Of a DNA stretch of 64,000 nucleotides, positions 35,257 to 43,522 are shown one piece after another. This stretch comes from Caballeronia terrestris. GTDB lineage: Bacteria > Pseudomonadota > Gammaproteobacteria > Burkholderiales > Burkholderiaceae. The translations under genes and the position numbers were made by a program. Positions within the stretch are counted from its first letter, which is position 1, and every line of letters begins with the position of its first letter. The notes beneath the pieces are model-generated. The model was not told the DNA's origin, did not search any database, and saw nothing but the letters and a program-made list of their open reading frames with translations. The DNA lies in contig NZ_FCOL02000009.1 in assembly GCF_001544515.1 (NCBI RefSeq), positions 124,001-188,000 of the forward strand, written 5' to 3'.

Positions 35257-36282
35257 TCAGGGCGCCAGGCTGAAATCGCGTGAAAGCAGCGTTGTATAGG
35301 CGCGTTCGAGTGCCTGAAGATCGGTCGAGCGTGCGCTCGCCTGGATGCCGTCGAGGCCCGGCAGCGGCACGCTCACCGCGTGGCAGTTTGCGTAGTCGCG
35401 GGCTCGCATCGACGGCGGGATCGTCGTGAAGAAGCCGGTTGTCGGTACGTCGAAGCCGGCTGCGACGTGCAGCGCGGCCGTGTCGGACGTGACGACGTAC
35501 CGCGCGTGCTTGATCCACGCGAGGAAATCGGCCGTATCGGGCGCGAGTGATGCGACGTCGGTGTAGTGCGGGTGATCGACCTTGGCGAAGCCTGCAACCG
35601 GTACGCCGAACTCGCGCCATAGACGATCGACGAGTCGCGCATGCATCGATGGCGGGATGCTTCGGACAGGCGTGGTCGCGTTGGGGCAGAAGAGCACATA
35701 GCTGCCTTGTTCGCTCTCAGGCAGCGGCAGTGTCTCCAACCAGCGATTGCGCTTATCGTCAGAAGGAATATCCGACGGCGCCACGCCGAGCGCCCACAAA
35801 AAGAAGTCGATCATCGGCAGCGTGGCGAACGCGGGCCAGAAGAGATGATTGCCGATGTCGATTTTCAGGTCGCCTTGCGGGAGCGAATCGAGCGCGACGG
35901 GCAGGTCGACCATCGTCCCCAACGCCGGCGCGGCCAGTTCATAGAGACGCTGAACGTAGCGCGGCGCACGCGCCGGCCGATACAGCGTGATGCCGAGCGA
36001 CGGATGGCGCTTCCTGATCGCGAAAAGCGCGGTAAGTCCGATGATCGAATCGCCGAGCGTCACGCCCATGCCGTTGATGACATGTAGGTTGCGTTGCGAG
36101 GCGTAATCACAAGCGAAAGCGGCGATTCCCGCGTTGAGGACCGCCGGAAGTGGTCGAAAACCGGAAGTGAGCGCATCGGCGACTTCAAGGTCGTAAGGCG
36201 CGACGATCTCGCCATCCGCCGACAAAAGCGAACCCGCGTGCGTCAACGCGGAAACTTCATCGAGCGTATTGGGCTGTGCCAT
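35257..36282 (-). CDS. Glycosyltransferase family 9 (heptosyltransferase-like)
   Basis: 341 residues. GT-B fold with NGMGVTLGDSIIGLTALFAIRKRHPSLGITLY at the N-terminal side and the ADP-heptose-type donor region VTSDTAALHVAAGFDVPTTGFFTTIPP (normally S-N-D-S-G-x-x-H-x-A-A). The Asp-Thr-Ala change from the usual D-S/T-G is notable. GT9 enzymes transfer heptose or related sugars onto LPS core or surface glycans. It is divergent from the DPA operon and co-directional with the LysR gene 102 nt downstream. Translation could also begin at 36315. Confidence 0.8.
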   Translation of the reverse strand: MAQPNTLDEVSALTHAGSLLSADGEIVAPYDLEVADALTSGFRPLPAVLNAGIAAFACDYASQRNLHVINGMGVTLGDSIIGLTALFAIRKRHPSLGITLYRPARAPRYVQRLYELAAPALGTMVDLPVALDSLPQGDLKIDIGNHLFWPAFATLPMIDFFLWALGVAPSDIPSDDKRNRWLETLPLPESEQGSYVLFCPNATTPVRSIPPSMHARLVDRLWREFGVPVAGFAKVDHPHYTDVASLAPDTADFLAWIKHARYVVTSDTAALHVAAGFDVPTTGFFTTIPPSMRARDYANCHAVSVPLPGLDGIQASARSTDLQALERAYTTLLSRDFSLAP

Positions 36283-36618
36283 CTCGTTTAAGCCGAATCG
36301 GCAAATTTGTCGCATCGAACGGGCAATTATGCTCCCGGAACGGTAAATCAGCGTGAAAAGCCCTTCGATTTGCGCCCTTCCGCCGAAACCGCGCGCGATT
36401 TTTAATGACGCGAAATTTGATCGCTTACGGTGCATGAGTGTCGCGGGAGTTTCGTATGTTGGTTGACATACGGCCCAGTTCGCTTCTTTGTGTCCAACCG
36501 CACCCAGGGAGCCAATTCGCACAGCCACAATGGCCCGTGCTTTCCTAAGCGCAATTAAACGCACACGCCCGTACGATTTTCAGTCCGATCTCATTCTTCA
36601 CACTTAACGGCGGATCGA
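36283..36618. promoter_or_regulatory. Divergent promoter region before the first DPA operon
   Basis: 336 bp with no gene. CGTATGT-TGGTTG-ACATACG (36455-36474) is a 7-bp inverted repeat. It contains TTGACA (36465-36470) pointing toward the DPA operon, but the expected -10 is poor. Operator/-35 overlap is possible. Confidence 0.4.
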
Positions 36619-38040
36619 ATGAGCAAACCCATCGTCGTCGATCTGGACGGCACGCTGATTCACTCCGACGTTCTTGTCGAGAGCGGCTTTGCCTTCCTGA
36701 AGTCCACGCCGCTGCGCTTCTATCAGCCGTTCCAATGGCTCGCGAACGGCGGCAAGTCCGCGCTCAAGACGCGGCTCGCGGAGAACGCCGACATCGACGT
36801 CACCGTGCTGCCCTACGACAAGCAGGTGATCGACTGGCTGAGCCACGAGCGCGCCGCCGGGCGCACGCTCGCGCTCGCGACCGCGAGCCACGAAAGCTTC
36901 GCGCGCCGCATCGCCGAGCATCTCGGCATCTTCGACAAGGTGTTCGCCACCAACGAGCATACGAACCTGTCGGCTAACGCCAAGCGCGATACGCTTGTCG
37001 CGGAGTACGGTGAGAAAGGCTTCGACTACGTCGGCAACTCGCATGACGATGTGTCCGTGTGGCAGTCGGCGGATCGCGCGTATGTGGTGAATCCGCATTC
37101 GGGCGTCGAGCGCGCGGCGCGCAAGCAGGGCAACGTTGAACGCGTGTTCGAGAACCGGCCGCCGTCGCTGAAGGTGTGGGCCAAGTCGCTACGTCTGCAT
37201 CAGTGGCTGAAGAATGTGCTGATCTTCGTGCCGCTGCTCGCGGGGCATCACGTCGCGGAATTGCCACTCGTCGTGATGGCGCTGATCGCGTTTCTTGCGT
37301 TCGGGCTCTGCGCGTCGAGCGTGTATCTGCTCAACGATCTCGTCGATCTCGACGACGACCGGCATCATCCCGTCAAGCGCAATCGGCCGCTCGCGTCCGG
37401 CGCGATGCCGCTGATATGGGGCGTGCTGCTCTTCCCGATACTGCTGATCGCGGCGTTCACGCTCGCCGGAGTTTTCCTGCCGTGGCGTTTTTGCGCCGTG
37501 CTGGCCGGGTACTACGTGGTGACGCTCGCCTATTCGCTCGCGTTCAAGAAGCAAGTGATGATCGACGTAGTGCTTCTGGCGGCGCTCTATACGGCGCGTA
37601 TCATCGCAGGCGCGGCGGCGATCAGCGTCAACCTGACGTTCTGGCTGCTCGCGTTCTCGATGTTCCTTTTCCTGAGCCTCGCGCTCGTCAAGCGCTACGC
37701 GGAGATTCATCTGATGCAGAAGGAAGGCCGCACCTCGGCACGCGGACGCGGTTATCTCGCAAGCGACCTGCCGCTGCTCGCCTCGCTCGGGGCGTCGTCC
37801 GGCTACTTGTCGGTGATGGTGCTCGCGCTCTACGTGCAGGATGTGAACACGGCGAGACTCTACAGCCATCCGCATGCGATCTGGCTCGTGTGTCCGCTGC
37901 TGCTCTACTGGATCAGCCGGACGTGGATCATCACACATCGCGGCAACATGAAGGACGATCCGATCGTGTTCGCCGCCCGCGACGTGACGAGCCTCATCGT
38001 GGTTGCGTTGTGCGGCGTCGTTTTCTGGTTGGCGACCTGA
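36619..38040 (+). CDS. HAD phosphatase-UbiA prenyltransferase fusion (decaprenyl-phosphate phosphoribosyltransferase type), copy 1
   Basis: 473 residues in two domains. Residues 1-180 are a HAD phosphatase with DLDGTLI (D-x-D nucleophile), LATASHESF, AKRD and GNSHDDVSV. Residues about 190-473 are a UbiA-type membrane prenyltransferase with the Mg-binding SVYLLNDLVDLDDDRHHP (N-D-x-x-D) and RTSARGRGYLASDLP. The mycobacterial homologue of the second domain (Rv3806c) attaches phosphoribose from PRPP to decaprenyl phosphate. The fused HAD domain could remove the 5-phosphate. It starts a tight operon with dprE1, dprE2 and a gtrA gene. A diverged copy is at 61410-62834. Confidence 0.88.
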   Translation: MSKPIVVDLDGTLIHSDVLVESGFAFLKSTPLRFYQPFQWLANGGKSALKTRLAENADIDVTVLPYDKQVIDWLSHERAAGRTLALATASHESFARRIAEHLGIFDKVFATNEHTNLSANAKRDTLVAEYGEKGFDYVGNSHDDVSVWQSADRAYVVNPHSGVERAARKQGNVERVFENRPPSLKVWAKSLRLHQWLKNVLIFVPLLAGHHVAELPLVVMALIAFLAFGLCASSVYLLNDLVDLDDDRHHPVKRNRPLASGAMPLIWGVLLFPILLIAAFTLAGVFLPWRFCAVLAGYYVVTLAYSLAFKKQVMIDVVLLAALYTARIIAGAAAISVNLTFWLLAFSMFLFLSLALVKRYAEIHLMQKEGRTSARGRGYLASDLPLLASLGASSGYLSVMVLALYVQDVNTARLYSHPHAIWLVCPLLLYWISRTWIITHRGNMKDDPIVFAARDVTSLIVVALCGVVFWLAT

Positions 38041-38043
38041 TCG

Positions 38044-39360
38044 ATGGCAGCACTGCTTTCGTGGGGCCGCTACCCGAATTTTCCTCAAGAGCCGCATCCG
38101 ATTCCCTGGCGCGACATGGCCGCGCGAAACTGGCACCGCGTGCATGCCGAGCACGGCACGACGCTCGCGTTCGGCAACGGCCGCAGCTACGGCGACAGTT
38201 GCCTCGCGGCATCGGGACACGTCGTGCAGACGCTGCCGCTCGACAGGATCATCGAAGCCGACTGGACGACCGGCGTGTTGCGCGCCGAGCCGGGCATCAC
38301 GCTCGAGCAGATTCTGCAGGTCGCGATTCCGCGCGGCTGGATGCTGCCCGTCACGCCGGGAACCAAGTACGCGACGCTCGGCGGCGCCATCGCGAACGAC
38401 GTCCACGGCAAGAACCATCACGTGCGCGGTACATTCGGCCGGCACGTACGCGCGTTCGCGCTCGCGCGCAGCGACGGCAGCCAGAGCGAATGCACGCCGT
38501 CGTTCAATGAGGAACTCTTCGGCGCGACGATTGGCGGCCTCGGGCTGACTGGCCTGATCCTCTGGGCCGAAATTCAGTTGATGCCGATCCGTTCGAGTTC
38601 CATCGACGTGACGAGCATCCGCTTCGCCAACGTCGACGAGTTTTTCGAGCTCGCCACGCAACTCGACGCCGAGCATGAATACAGCGTCGCGTGGGTCGAT
38701 TGCCTGAGCCGCGGCGCAGCGCTCGGGCGCGGCATTTTCATGGTGGGCGATCACGCGAAGCACGGGCCCCTCGAAGTCGCGCGGCGCCGCAAGCGAACGA
38801 TGCCGCTGACGCCGCCGGTCTCGCTCGTCAACAACCTCACGCTGCGCGCATTCAACGAGCTTTACTACCGGCGGCAACGCAAGCCGTCGGTGCAGTCGCG
38901 GGTCGGCTACGACGGCTATTTCTATCCGCTCGACAGCCTGCTCGAATGGAACCGCATCTACGGGCGGCCGGGCTTTCAACAATATCAGTGCGTGGTGCCC
39001 GCCGCCACCGCGCGCGATTCGACGCGCGCGATCCTGGAGCGGATCTCGGCGAGCGGCACGGGATCGTTCCTCGCCGTGCTCAAGCGCTGCGGCGATGTGA
39101 AGTCGCCGGGGCTGCTGTCGTTTCCGATCGAAGGGACGTCGCTCGCGCTCGATTTTCCGCAGCAGGAATTGCGCAACGGGCCGCTCTTCAAACAACTCGA
39201 CGCGATCGTCCGCGAAGCCGGTGGGCGACTCTATCCGGCGAAGGACGCGCACATGAACGCCGCCGATTTTCGCGCGGCTTATCCTCAGTGGCAGCAACTC
39301 GAGTCGCTGCGCGACCCGGCGATGCTGTCGCGCTTTTGGGAACGCATGATCCAGTCATGA
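38044..39360 (+). CDS. dprE1: Decaprenylphosphoryl-beta-D-ribose 2'-oxidase (DprE1-like), copy 1
   Basis: 438 residues of the FAD-linked oxidase family. FAD-binding motifs are FGNGRSYGDSCLAASG (about 43-58) and TPGTKYATLGGAIANDVHGKNHH. The substrate domain ends RLYPAKDAHM, whose Lys (about 398) aligns with the catalytic Lys418 of Mycobacterium tuberculosis DprE1. The position of its drug-targeted Cys387 (NICVDFP) is Ala here (SLALDFP). The enzyme oxidises C2 of polyprenyl-phosphoryl ribose. ATG is 3 nt after the HAD-UbiA stop, and the 3' end overlaps dprE2 by 4 nt. Confidence 0.9.
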   Translation: MAALLSWGRYPNFPQEPHPIPWRDMAARNWHRVHAEHGTTLAFGNGRSYGDSCLAASGHVVQTLPLDRIIEADWTTGVLRAEPGITLEQILQVAIPRGWMLPVTPGTKYATLGGAIANDVHGKNHHVRGTFGRHVRAFALARSDGSQSECTPSFNEELFGATIGGLGLTGLILWAEIQLMPIRSSSIDVTSIRFANVDEFFELATQLDAEHEYSVAWVDCLSRGAALGRGIFMVGDHAKHGPLEVARRRKRTMPLTPPVSLVNNLTLRAFNELYYRRQRKPSVQSRVGYDGYFYPLDSLLEWNRIYGRPGFQQYQCVVPAATARDSTRAILERISASGTGSFLAVLKRCGDVKSPGLLSFPIEGTSLALDFPQQELRNGPLFKQLDAIVREAGGRLYPAKDAHMNAADFRAAYPQWQQLESLRDPAMLSRFWERMIQS

Positions 39361-40094
39361 AGAATATCGTCATCGTGGGCGCCACATCCGCCATCGCCAT
39401 CGCATGCGCCCGCCAGTGGGCGGAGCAAGGCGCGCGCTTTTTCCTCGTCGCGCGCAACGGGGAGCGGCTCGAACAGGTCGCCGCAGATCTGAGCGCGCGC
39501 GGCGCCGTCGCCACCTGCCATCACCTCGACATCGACAAGCTCGACGAGCATGCGTCGATCGTCCAGCGCAGCGTCGCGGAATTGCAGTCGATCGACATTC
39601 TGCTCGTCGCGCCCGGCACGCTGCCGGACCAGCAGGCGTGCCAGAACGATGCGGCGGTCGCCGTGCGTGAGTTCAATACGAATGCGGTATCGGTGATCGC
39701 GCTGCTGACGGTCTACGCGAACGTGCTGGAGGCGCAGCGGCATGGCGTGCTGGCGGTAATTTCGTCGGTGGCGGGGGATCGCGGGCGGCCGTCGAATTAT
39801 CTTTATGGCAGCGCGAAGGCTGCACTGTCGGCGTTTCTCGAAGGATTGCGCGCGCGGCTGTTCAAGGTGAACGTGCATGTGCTGACGATCAAGCCGGGCT
39901 TCGTCGCTACCCCGATGACGGCTGGCTTGCCGCTGCCGGGGCCGCTCGTTGCGACCGCGGAGAAGGTCGCGCAGGACATCGTCAAGGCGATCGACAAGAA
40001 AACGAACGTCGTTTATACCCCGTGGTTCTGGTGGGGCATCATGTCGATCATCCGCAACGTGCCGCAGTTCCTGTTCAAGCGGGCGTCGCTATGA
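39357..40094 (+). CDS. dprE2: Decaprenylphosphoryl-2-keto-ribose reductase (DprE2-like SDR)
   Basis: 245-residue short-chain dehydrogenase. NADH-binding IVGATSAIAIACARQWAEQGA at the N-terminus (the G-x-x-S-x-I variant of DprE2 rather than G-x-x-x-G-x-G), catalytic VISSVAG (Ser) and YLYGSAKAALSAFLEG (Y-x-x-x-K). The C-terminal tail is basic and hydrophobic (WWGIMSIIRNVPQFLFKRASL), suiting a lipid-linked substrate. It would reduce the keto intermediate from DprE1 to the D-arabinose donor. ATGA overlaps on both sides (dprE1 and gtrA) show translational coupling. Confidence 0.9.
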   Translation: MKNIVIVGATSAIAIACARQWAEQGARFFLVARNGERLEQVAADLSARGAVATCHHLDIDKLDEHASIVQRSVAELQSIDILLVAPGTLPDQQACQNDAAVAVREFNTNAVSVIALLTVYANVLEAQRHGVLAVISSVAGDRGRPSNYLYGSAKAALSAFLEGLRARLFKVNVHVLTIKPGFVATPMTAGLPLPGPLVATAEKVAQDIVKAIDKKTNVVYTPWFWWGIMSIIRNVPQFLFKRASL

Positions 40095-40519
40095 GTCAAG
40101 TTCAACCGATGCCGCCTTCGATGACGCGCTCGCGACTCGTCGTTCTCTATTCGATCTTCGCCGCGATTTCGATCGCCGCGAATCTCGGCTCGCAGAAGCT
40201 CTTCGTGATGGCCGCGCATATCCCATATGCGGTGGCGATTTCGGTGTTGGTCGGGACGGCCGTGGGGCTAGCCGTCAAGTTCTTCCTCGACAAGTTCTGG
40301 ATCTTCCGCTTCGAGCATCGCGATATCGCGCACGGGATACAGAGCTTCATCCTCTATACCGCGATGGGCGGCGCGACGACGCTGATTTTCTGGGGCTTCG
40401 AATTCGGCGCCGACCATGTGTTCGGCACGGAAGCCGCGCGGCTTACCGGGGGCGGCGTGGGGCTCGTGATCGGATATATCGCCAAGTATTGGCTGGACAA
40501 GAAATTTGTTTTCGCTTGA
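40091..40519 (+). CDS. GtrA-family membrane protein
   Basis: 142 residues with four hydrophobic segments (LVVLYSIFAAISIAANLG, YAVAISVLVGTAVGLAVKFFLDKFWIF, FILYTAMGGATTLIFWGF, GGGVGLVIGYIAKYWLDKKFVF). The repeated K-F/Y-x-L-D-K-x-[FW]-x-F pattern is typical of GtrA proteins. In mycobacteria the GtrA protein Rv3789 is encoded next to dprE1/dprE2 and acts in DPA-dependent arabinosylation. This gene overlaps dprE2 by 4 nt and ends the operon. Flipping or presentation of the lipid-linked arabinose is the likely role. Confidence 0.88.
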   Translation: MSQVQPMPPSMTRSRLVVLYSIFAAISIAANLGSQKLFVMAAHIPYAVAISVLVGTAVGLAVKFFLDKFWIFRFEHRDIAHGIQSFILYTAMGGATTLIFWGFEFGADHVFGTEAARLTGGGVGLVIGYIAKYWLDKKFVFA

Positions 40520-40531
40520 ACGGCGCGGCGC

Positions 40532-42418
40532 TCAACCGCCGCCAATCGCTTGCTTCACCGAAGGCACACTCTGCAAGCTGGGCGGCACCGCCGTCTGGTA
40601 CTCCGGTACCCATCTACGCAAATCCCGCCGCACTTCCTCATCCGGCAGCACGCGATGCTGCATCAGCCACGGCAGCAATTCATCGAGAAAGTGATCCGGC
40701 ACTTCACGCGCCCGCGCGATCCGCAGTTTCGGATGCGGCGTGCGCGTGGTCGTTTCATCGTCGGCGAGGAGTTCTTCGTATAACTTCTCGCCCGGCCGCA
40801 GCCCCGTGAACACGATCCGGATCTGCTCTTCCGAAAAGCCATAAAGGCGAATCAGATCGCGCGCCAGATCGACGATCTTCACCGGCTGCCCCATGTCGAG
40901 GATGAAGATCTCGCCGCCATGCCCCATGCTCGACGCCTGCAGAACCAACTGCGCCGCCTCGGGAATCGTCATGAAGAAACGCGTGATCTCGGGATGCGTA
41001 ACCGTCACCGGCCCGCCCTTCGCGATCTGCTGCTGGAACTTCGGAATCACGCTGCCCGCGCTGCCGAGCACGTTGCCGAAGCGCACCGTCTCGAACTGCG
41101 TGCGCGGCGCCGATTGCTGGAGCGCCTGACACGCCATCTCCGCGAGGCGCTTGCTGGCGCCCATCACGTTGGTTGGGTTGACGGCCTTGTCGGTGGAAAT
41201 CAGCACGAAATGGCGCACGTCGTGGCGAATGGCCGCGCGCGCGACGCGCAGCGTGCCGAGCACGTTGTTGCGCACTGCCTGCCACGCGTTCTGCTCTTCC
41301 ATCAGCGGCACGTGCTTGTACGCGGCCGCGTGGAAGACGATATGCGGCGTGAAGCGCGACATCGTCTGGTCGAGCAGCAGAGAATCCTTCGCGTCGCCGA
41401 TCACCGGGATCACCGACAGCCCTGAAAACTTCTCGTGCAACTCTTCGGTGAGCCGGTACATCGCGAATTCGCTTTGATCGTAGGCGATCAACTGCGCCGG
41501 CGAAAATCGCAGGATCTGGCGACACAGTTCGGAACCGATCGCCCCCCCCGCACCCGTCACCATCACGACGCGGCCGTGCAGCAGCGCCTCGACATGCGGC
41601 ATGTCGATTTTAACCGGCTCGCGGCCGAGCAAATCTTCCAGGTCGATCTGGCGCACGCGGGAGAGGAACGCCTGGCCCTGCGTGAGCGGCGTGAGCGCCG
41701 GCAAAACCATCGCCTTGACGCCCGCGCGCACGCAAAGCGTCGCGACGCGCCGTTGCGCCTCCACCGATGCCGACGGAATCGCGATGATCGCGTAATCGGT
41801 TTTCAGTTGATCGGCCCAGTGCGGCAGCTCGCTGATCGAGCCGAGCACCTTGTGTCCGAGGACTTCTCGGCCGCGCTTGGCGGGATCGTCGTCCAAGAGG
41901 CCGACGAGACGCCATTCGCTCGAACGCGCCAGTTCGCGCACGAGGCTCGCCGCCGCGTTACCGGCGCCGAGCAGAATCACGGGCTTACCCTGCCCGACCA
42001 GGCCGCCGTACAAGTAGAACTCCTTCGTCGCGCGATAAAGCGCGCGCGCGCCGCCCATCGCGAGGAACAGCAGGATCGGCCCGACGATGAGAACCGAGCG
42101 GGGAATGATGGGGATCGGCTGCGCCATGACCGCGCCGACCATCACGATCAGCGCGCCCGCGCCGACCGCCTTCGAGATACGCATCAGGTCGGGCAGGCTC
42201 GCGAAGACCCACATGCCGCGATAGAGACCGAATACGCGAAATAGGATGCCGTAGACGGGGAGCACCCAGAGGAGCGCGTGCAGCGCGCTGGACTGGAAGT
42301 GAGGCGGCACCGTGCCGTTGAAGCGGATCAGATAGGCCGCGATCCACGTCCCCGCGACCGCGACGAGGTCGAATGCGAACGCGCCGCCCGATAGCCATGA
42401 AGCTTTGAATCGATTCAT
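40532..42418 (-). CDS. wbpM: WbpM/FlaA1-type nucleotide-sugar 4,6-dehydratase (membrane form)
   Basis: 628 residues. Four N-terminal membrane helices, a first Rossmann domain (PVILLGAGNAAASLVREL) and a second, catalytic one (VVMVTGAGGAIGSELCRQI). The active-site region LISTDKAVNPTNVMGASKRLAEM has Met in place of the usual Tyr of Y-x-x-x-K, diagnostic for this group. It converts UDP-GlcNAc to the 4-keto-6-deoxy sugar leading to QuiNAc or FucNAc in O-antigens. The start at 42418 follows the family; the sequence upstream is not similar. The gene is convergent with the DPA operon (12 nt between stops). Confidence 0.92.
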   Translation of the reverse strand: MNRFKASWLSGGAFAFDLVAVAGTWIAAYLIRFNGTVPPHFQSSALHALLWVLPVYGILFRVFGLYRGMWVFASLPDLMRISKAVGAGALIVMVGAVMAQPIPIIPRSVLIVGPILLFLAMGGARALYRATKEFYLYGGLVGQGKPVILLGAGNAAASLVRELARSSEWRLVGLLDDDPAKRGREVLGHKVLGSISELPHWADQLKTDYAIIAIPSASVEAQRRVATLCVRAGVKAMVLPALTPLTQGQAFLSRVRQIDLEDLLGREPVKIDMPHVEALLHGRVVMVTGAGGAIGSELCRQILRFSPAQLIAYDQSEFAMYRLTEELHEKFSGLSVIPVIGDAKDSLLLDQTMSRFTPHIVFHAAAYKHVPLMEEQNAWQAVRNNVLGTLRVARAAIRHDVRHFVLISTDKAVNPTNVMGASKRLAEMACQALQQSAPRTQFETVRFGNVLGSAGSVIPKFQQQIAKGGPVTVTHPEITRFFMTIPEAAQLVLQASSMGHGGEIFILDMGQPVKIVDLARDLIRLYGFSEEQIRIVFTGLRPGEKLYEELLADDETTTRTPHPKLRIARAREVPDHFLDELLPWLMQHRVLPDEEVRRDLRRWVPEYQTAVPPSLQSVPSVKQAIGGG

Positions 42419-42429
42419 CCGCGTGGACC

Positions 42430-43464
42430 TCAAGGTTGTTCGGAAGGACGGGACTGATGACGCCGCCAGGAAACATCGACGACCGCCCCCGCTGCCGCGA
42501 CCACAATTGCCCACCCTGCCACCGCGCACCACTGTCCGAGTGGCGAGAAGCCTAATGCTAGATTAGCAAGCAGTATGCCGACAAGCATCAGCAAATACCA
42601 CGCCAACGCGGTGCGCGCGTGGCCCATGCCGAAACGCACCATCCGCTGATAGTAATGCTCGCGGTGCGCCTGCCAAAACTTTTCCCCGCGTGCGAGGCGC
42701 CTCAACAACGTCACCGATGCATCGGCGATGAAGGGCGCGAACACGAGTGCCGGGAACCACACCGGCCAAGTGCCCTTCAACCAGCCCCAATAGCCGAGGG
42801 CCCCAGCCAGAAAGCCTAAGGGTATTGACCCCGAATCGCCAAGAAAAATCCGGGCCGGATGGAAATTGAAGAGCAGAAAACCCGCCGCCGCGCCCGCGAC
42901 GGCCGCGCTGGCAAGGCCGAGATCGATCTGCGGAACGGGTCCGGCGAGCGCCGCCGCCGCGTAGCCGCCGAAGCCGAACAGCGCCATGCCGCCCGCGAGG
43001 CCGTCGGCTCCGTCCATGAAGTTATAGAGATTTACGAGCCACAACATCAGGAATCCGACCGCCGCCAGCGCCCACCACGGCACCGGCGCAGGATTTAGCA
43101 CGATCAGCACGGCGACTGCCAGCAAATGCGCGGCGAAGCGGACTCTGGCCGGGAGGCCGCGGCGGTCGTCGATCTGCGAGACCGCGGAGAGAAAGGCGGC
43201 GCCCGCGACGGCCAGCCACATCGACGGCGCGACGATCAGCATCGCGAGAACCGCGACCGGCACGATGCCCCAGCCGCCGATGCGCGGCGTCGGGCGCGTA
43301 TGCAGCGAACGGTCGTTCGGGATATCAGTAGCGAGGCGCCATGCGAGGCCGGTCTTGAGCAGCACGGCCAGGATGAGCGCAGAAGCGACGAGCGCGAGCG
43401 CCGCGACGACAGCGGCGGAGGTCCACGGTGAATCGATCAGGAACAGCAACGGCGGGCGGGTCAT
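42430..43464 (-). CDS. wbpL: WbpL/WecA-type polyprenyl-phosphate N-acetylaminosugar-1-phosphate transferase
   Basis: 344 residues with about 10 membrane segments. MraY/WecA motifs are SQIDDRRGLPARVRF (D-D), NLYNFMDGADGLAGG (N-x-x-N-x-x-D-G), IFLGDSGSIPLGF and AHREHYYQRMVRFG (H-x-x-H-Y-Y-Q). The enzyme starts an O-antigen-type repeat by moving an N-acetyl-aminosugar phosphate to the lipid carrier. The start at 43464 has CTGGGAA upstream. It is encoded between wbpM and a wbpV-like gene, the usual order in Pseudomonas and Burkholderia O-antigen loci. This is a second initiating transferase, distinct from WcaJ. Confidence 0.92.
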   Translation of the reverse strand: MTRPPLLFLIDSPWTSAAVVAALALVASALILAVLLKTGLAWRLATDIPNDRSLHTRPTPRIGGWGIVPVAVLAMLIVAPSMWLAVAGAAFLSAVSQIDDRRGLPARVRFAAHLLAVAVLIVLNPAPVPWWALAAVGFLMLWLVNLYNFMDGADGLAGGMALFGFGGYAAAALAGPVPQIDLGLASAAVAGAAAGFLLFNFHPARIFLGDSGSIPLGFLAGALGYWGWLKGTWPVWFPALVFAPFIADASVTLLRRLARGEKFWQAHREHYYQRMVRFGMGHARTALAWYLLMLVGILLANLALGFSPLGQWCAVAGWAIVVAAAGAVVDVSWRRHQSRPSEQP

Positions 43465-43522
43465 TTCCCAGTATTTGTATGGTGGATGATCGTGTCGGCT
43501 GGGCCGATCTTTAGCTTGTTTG

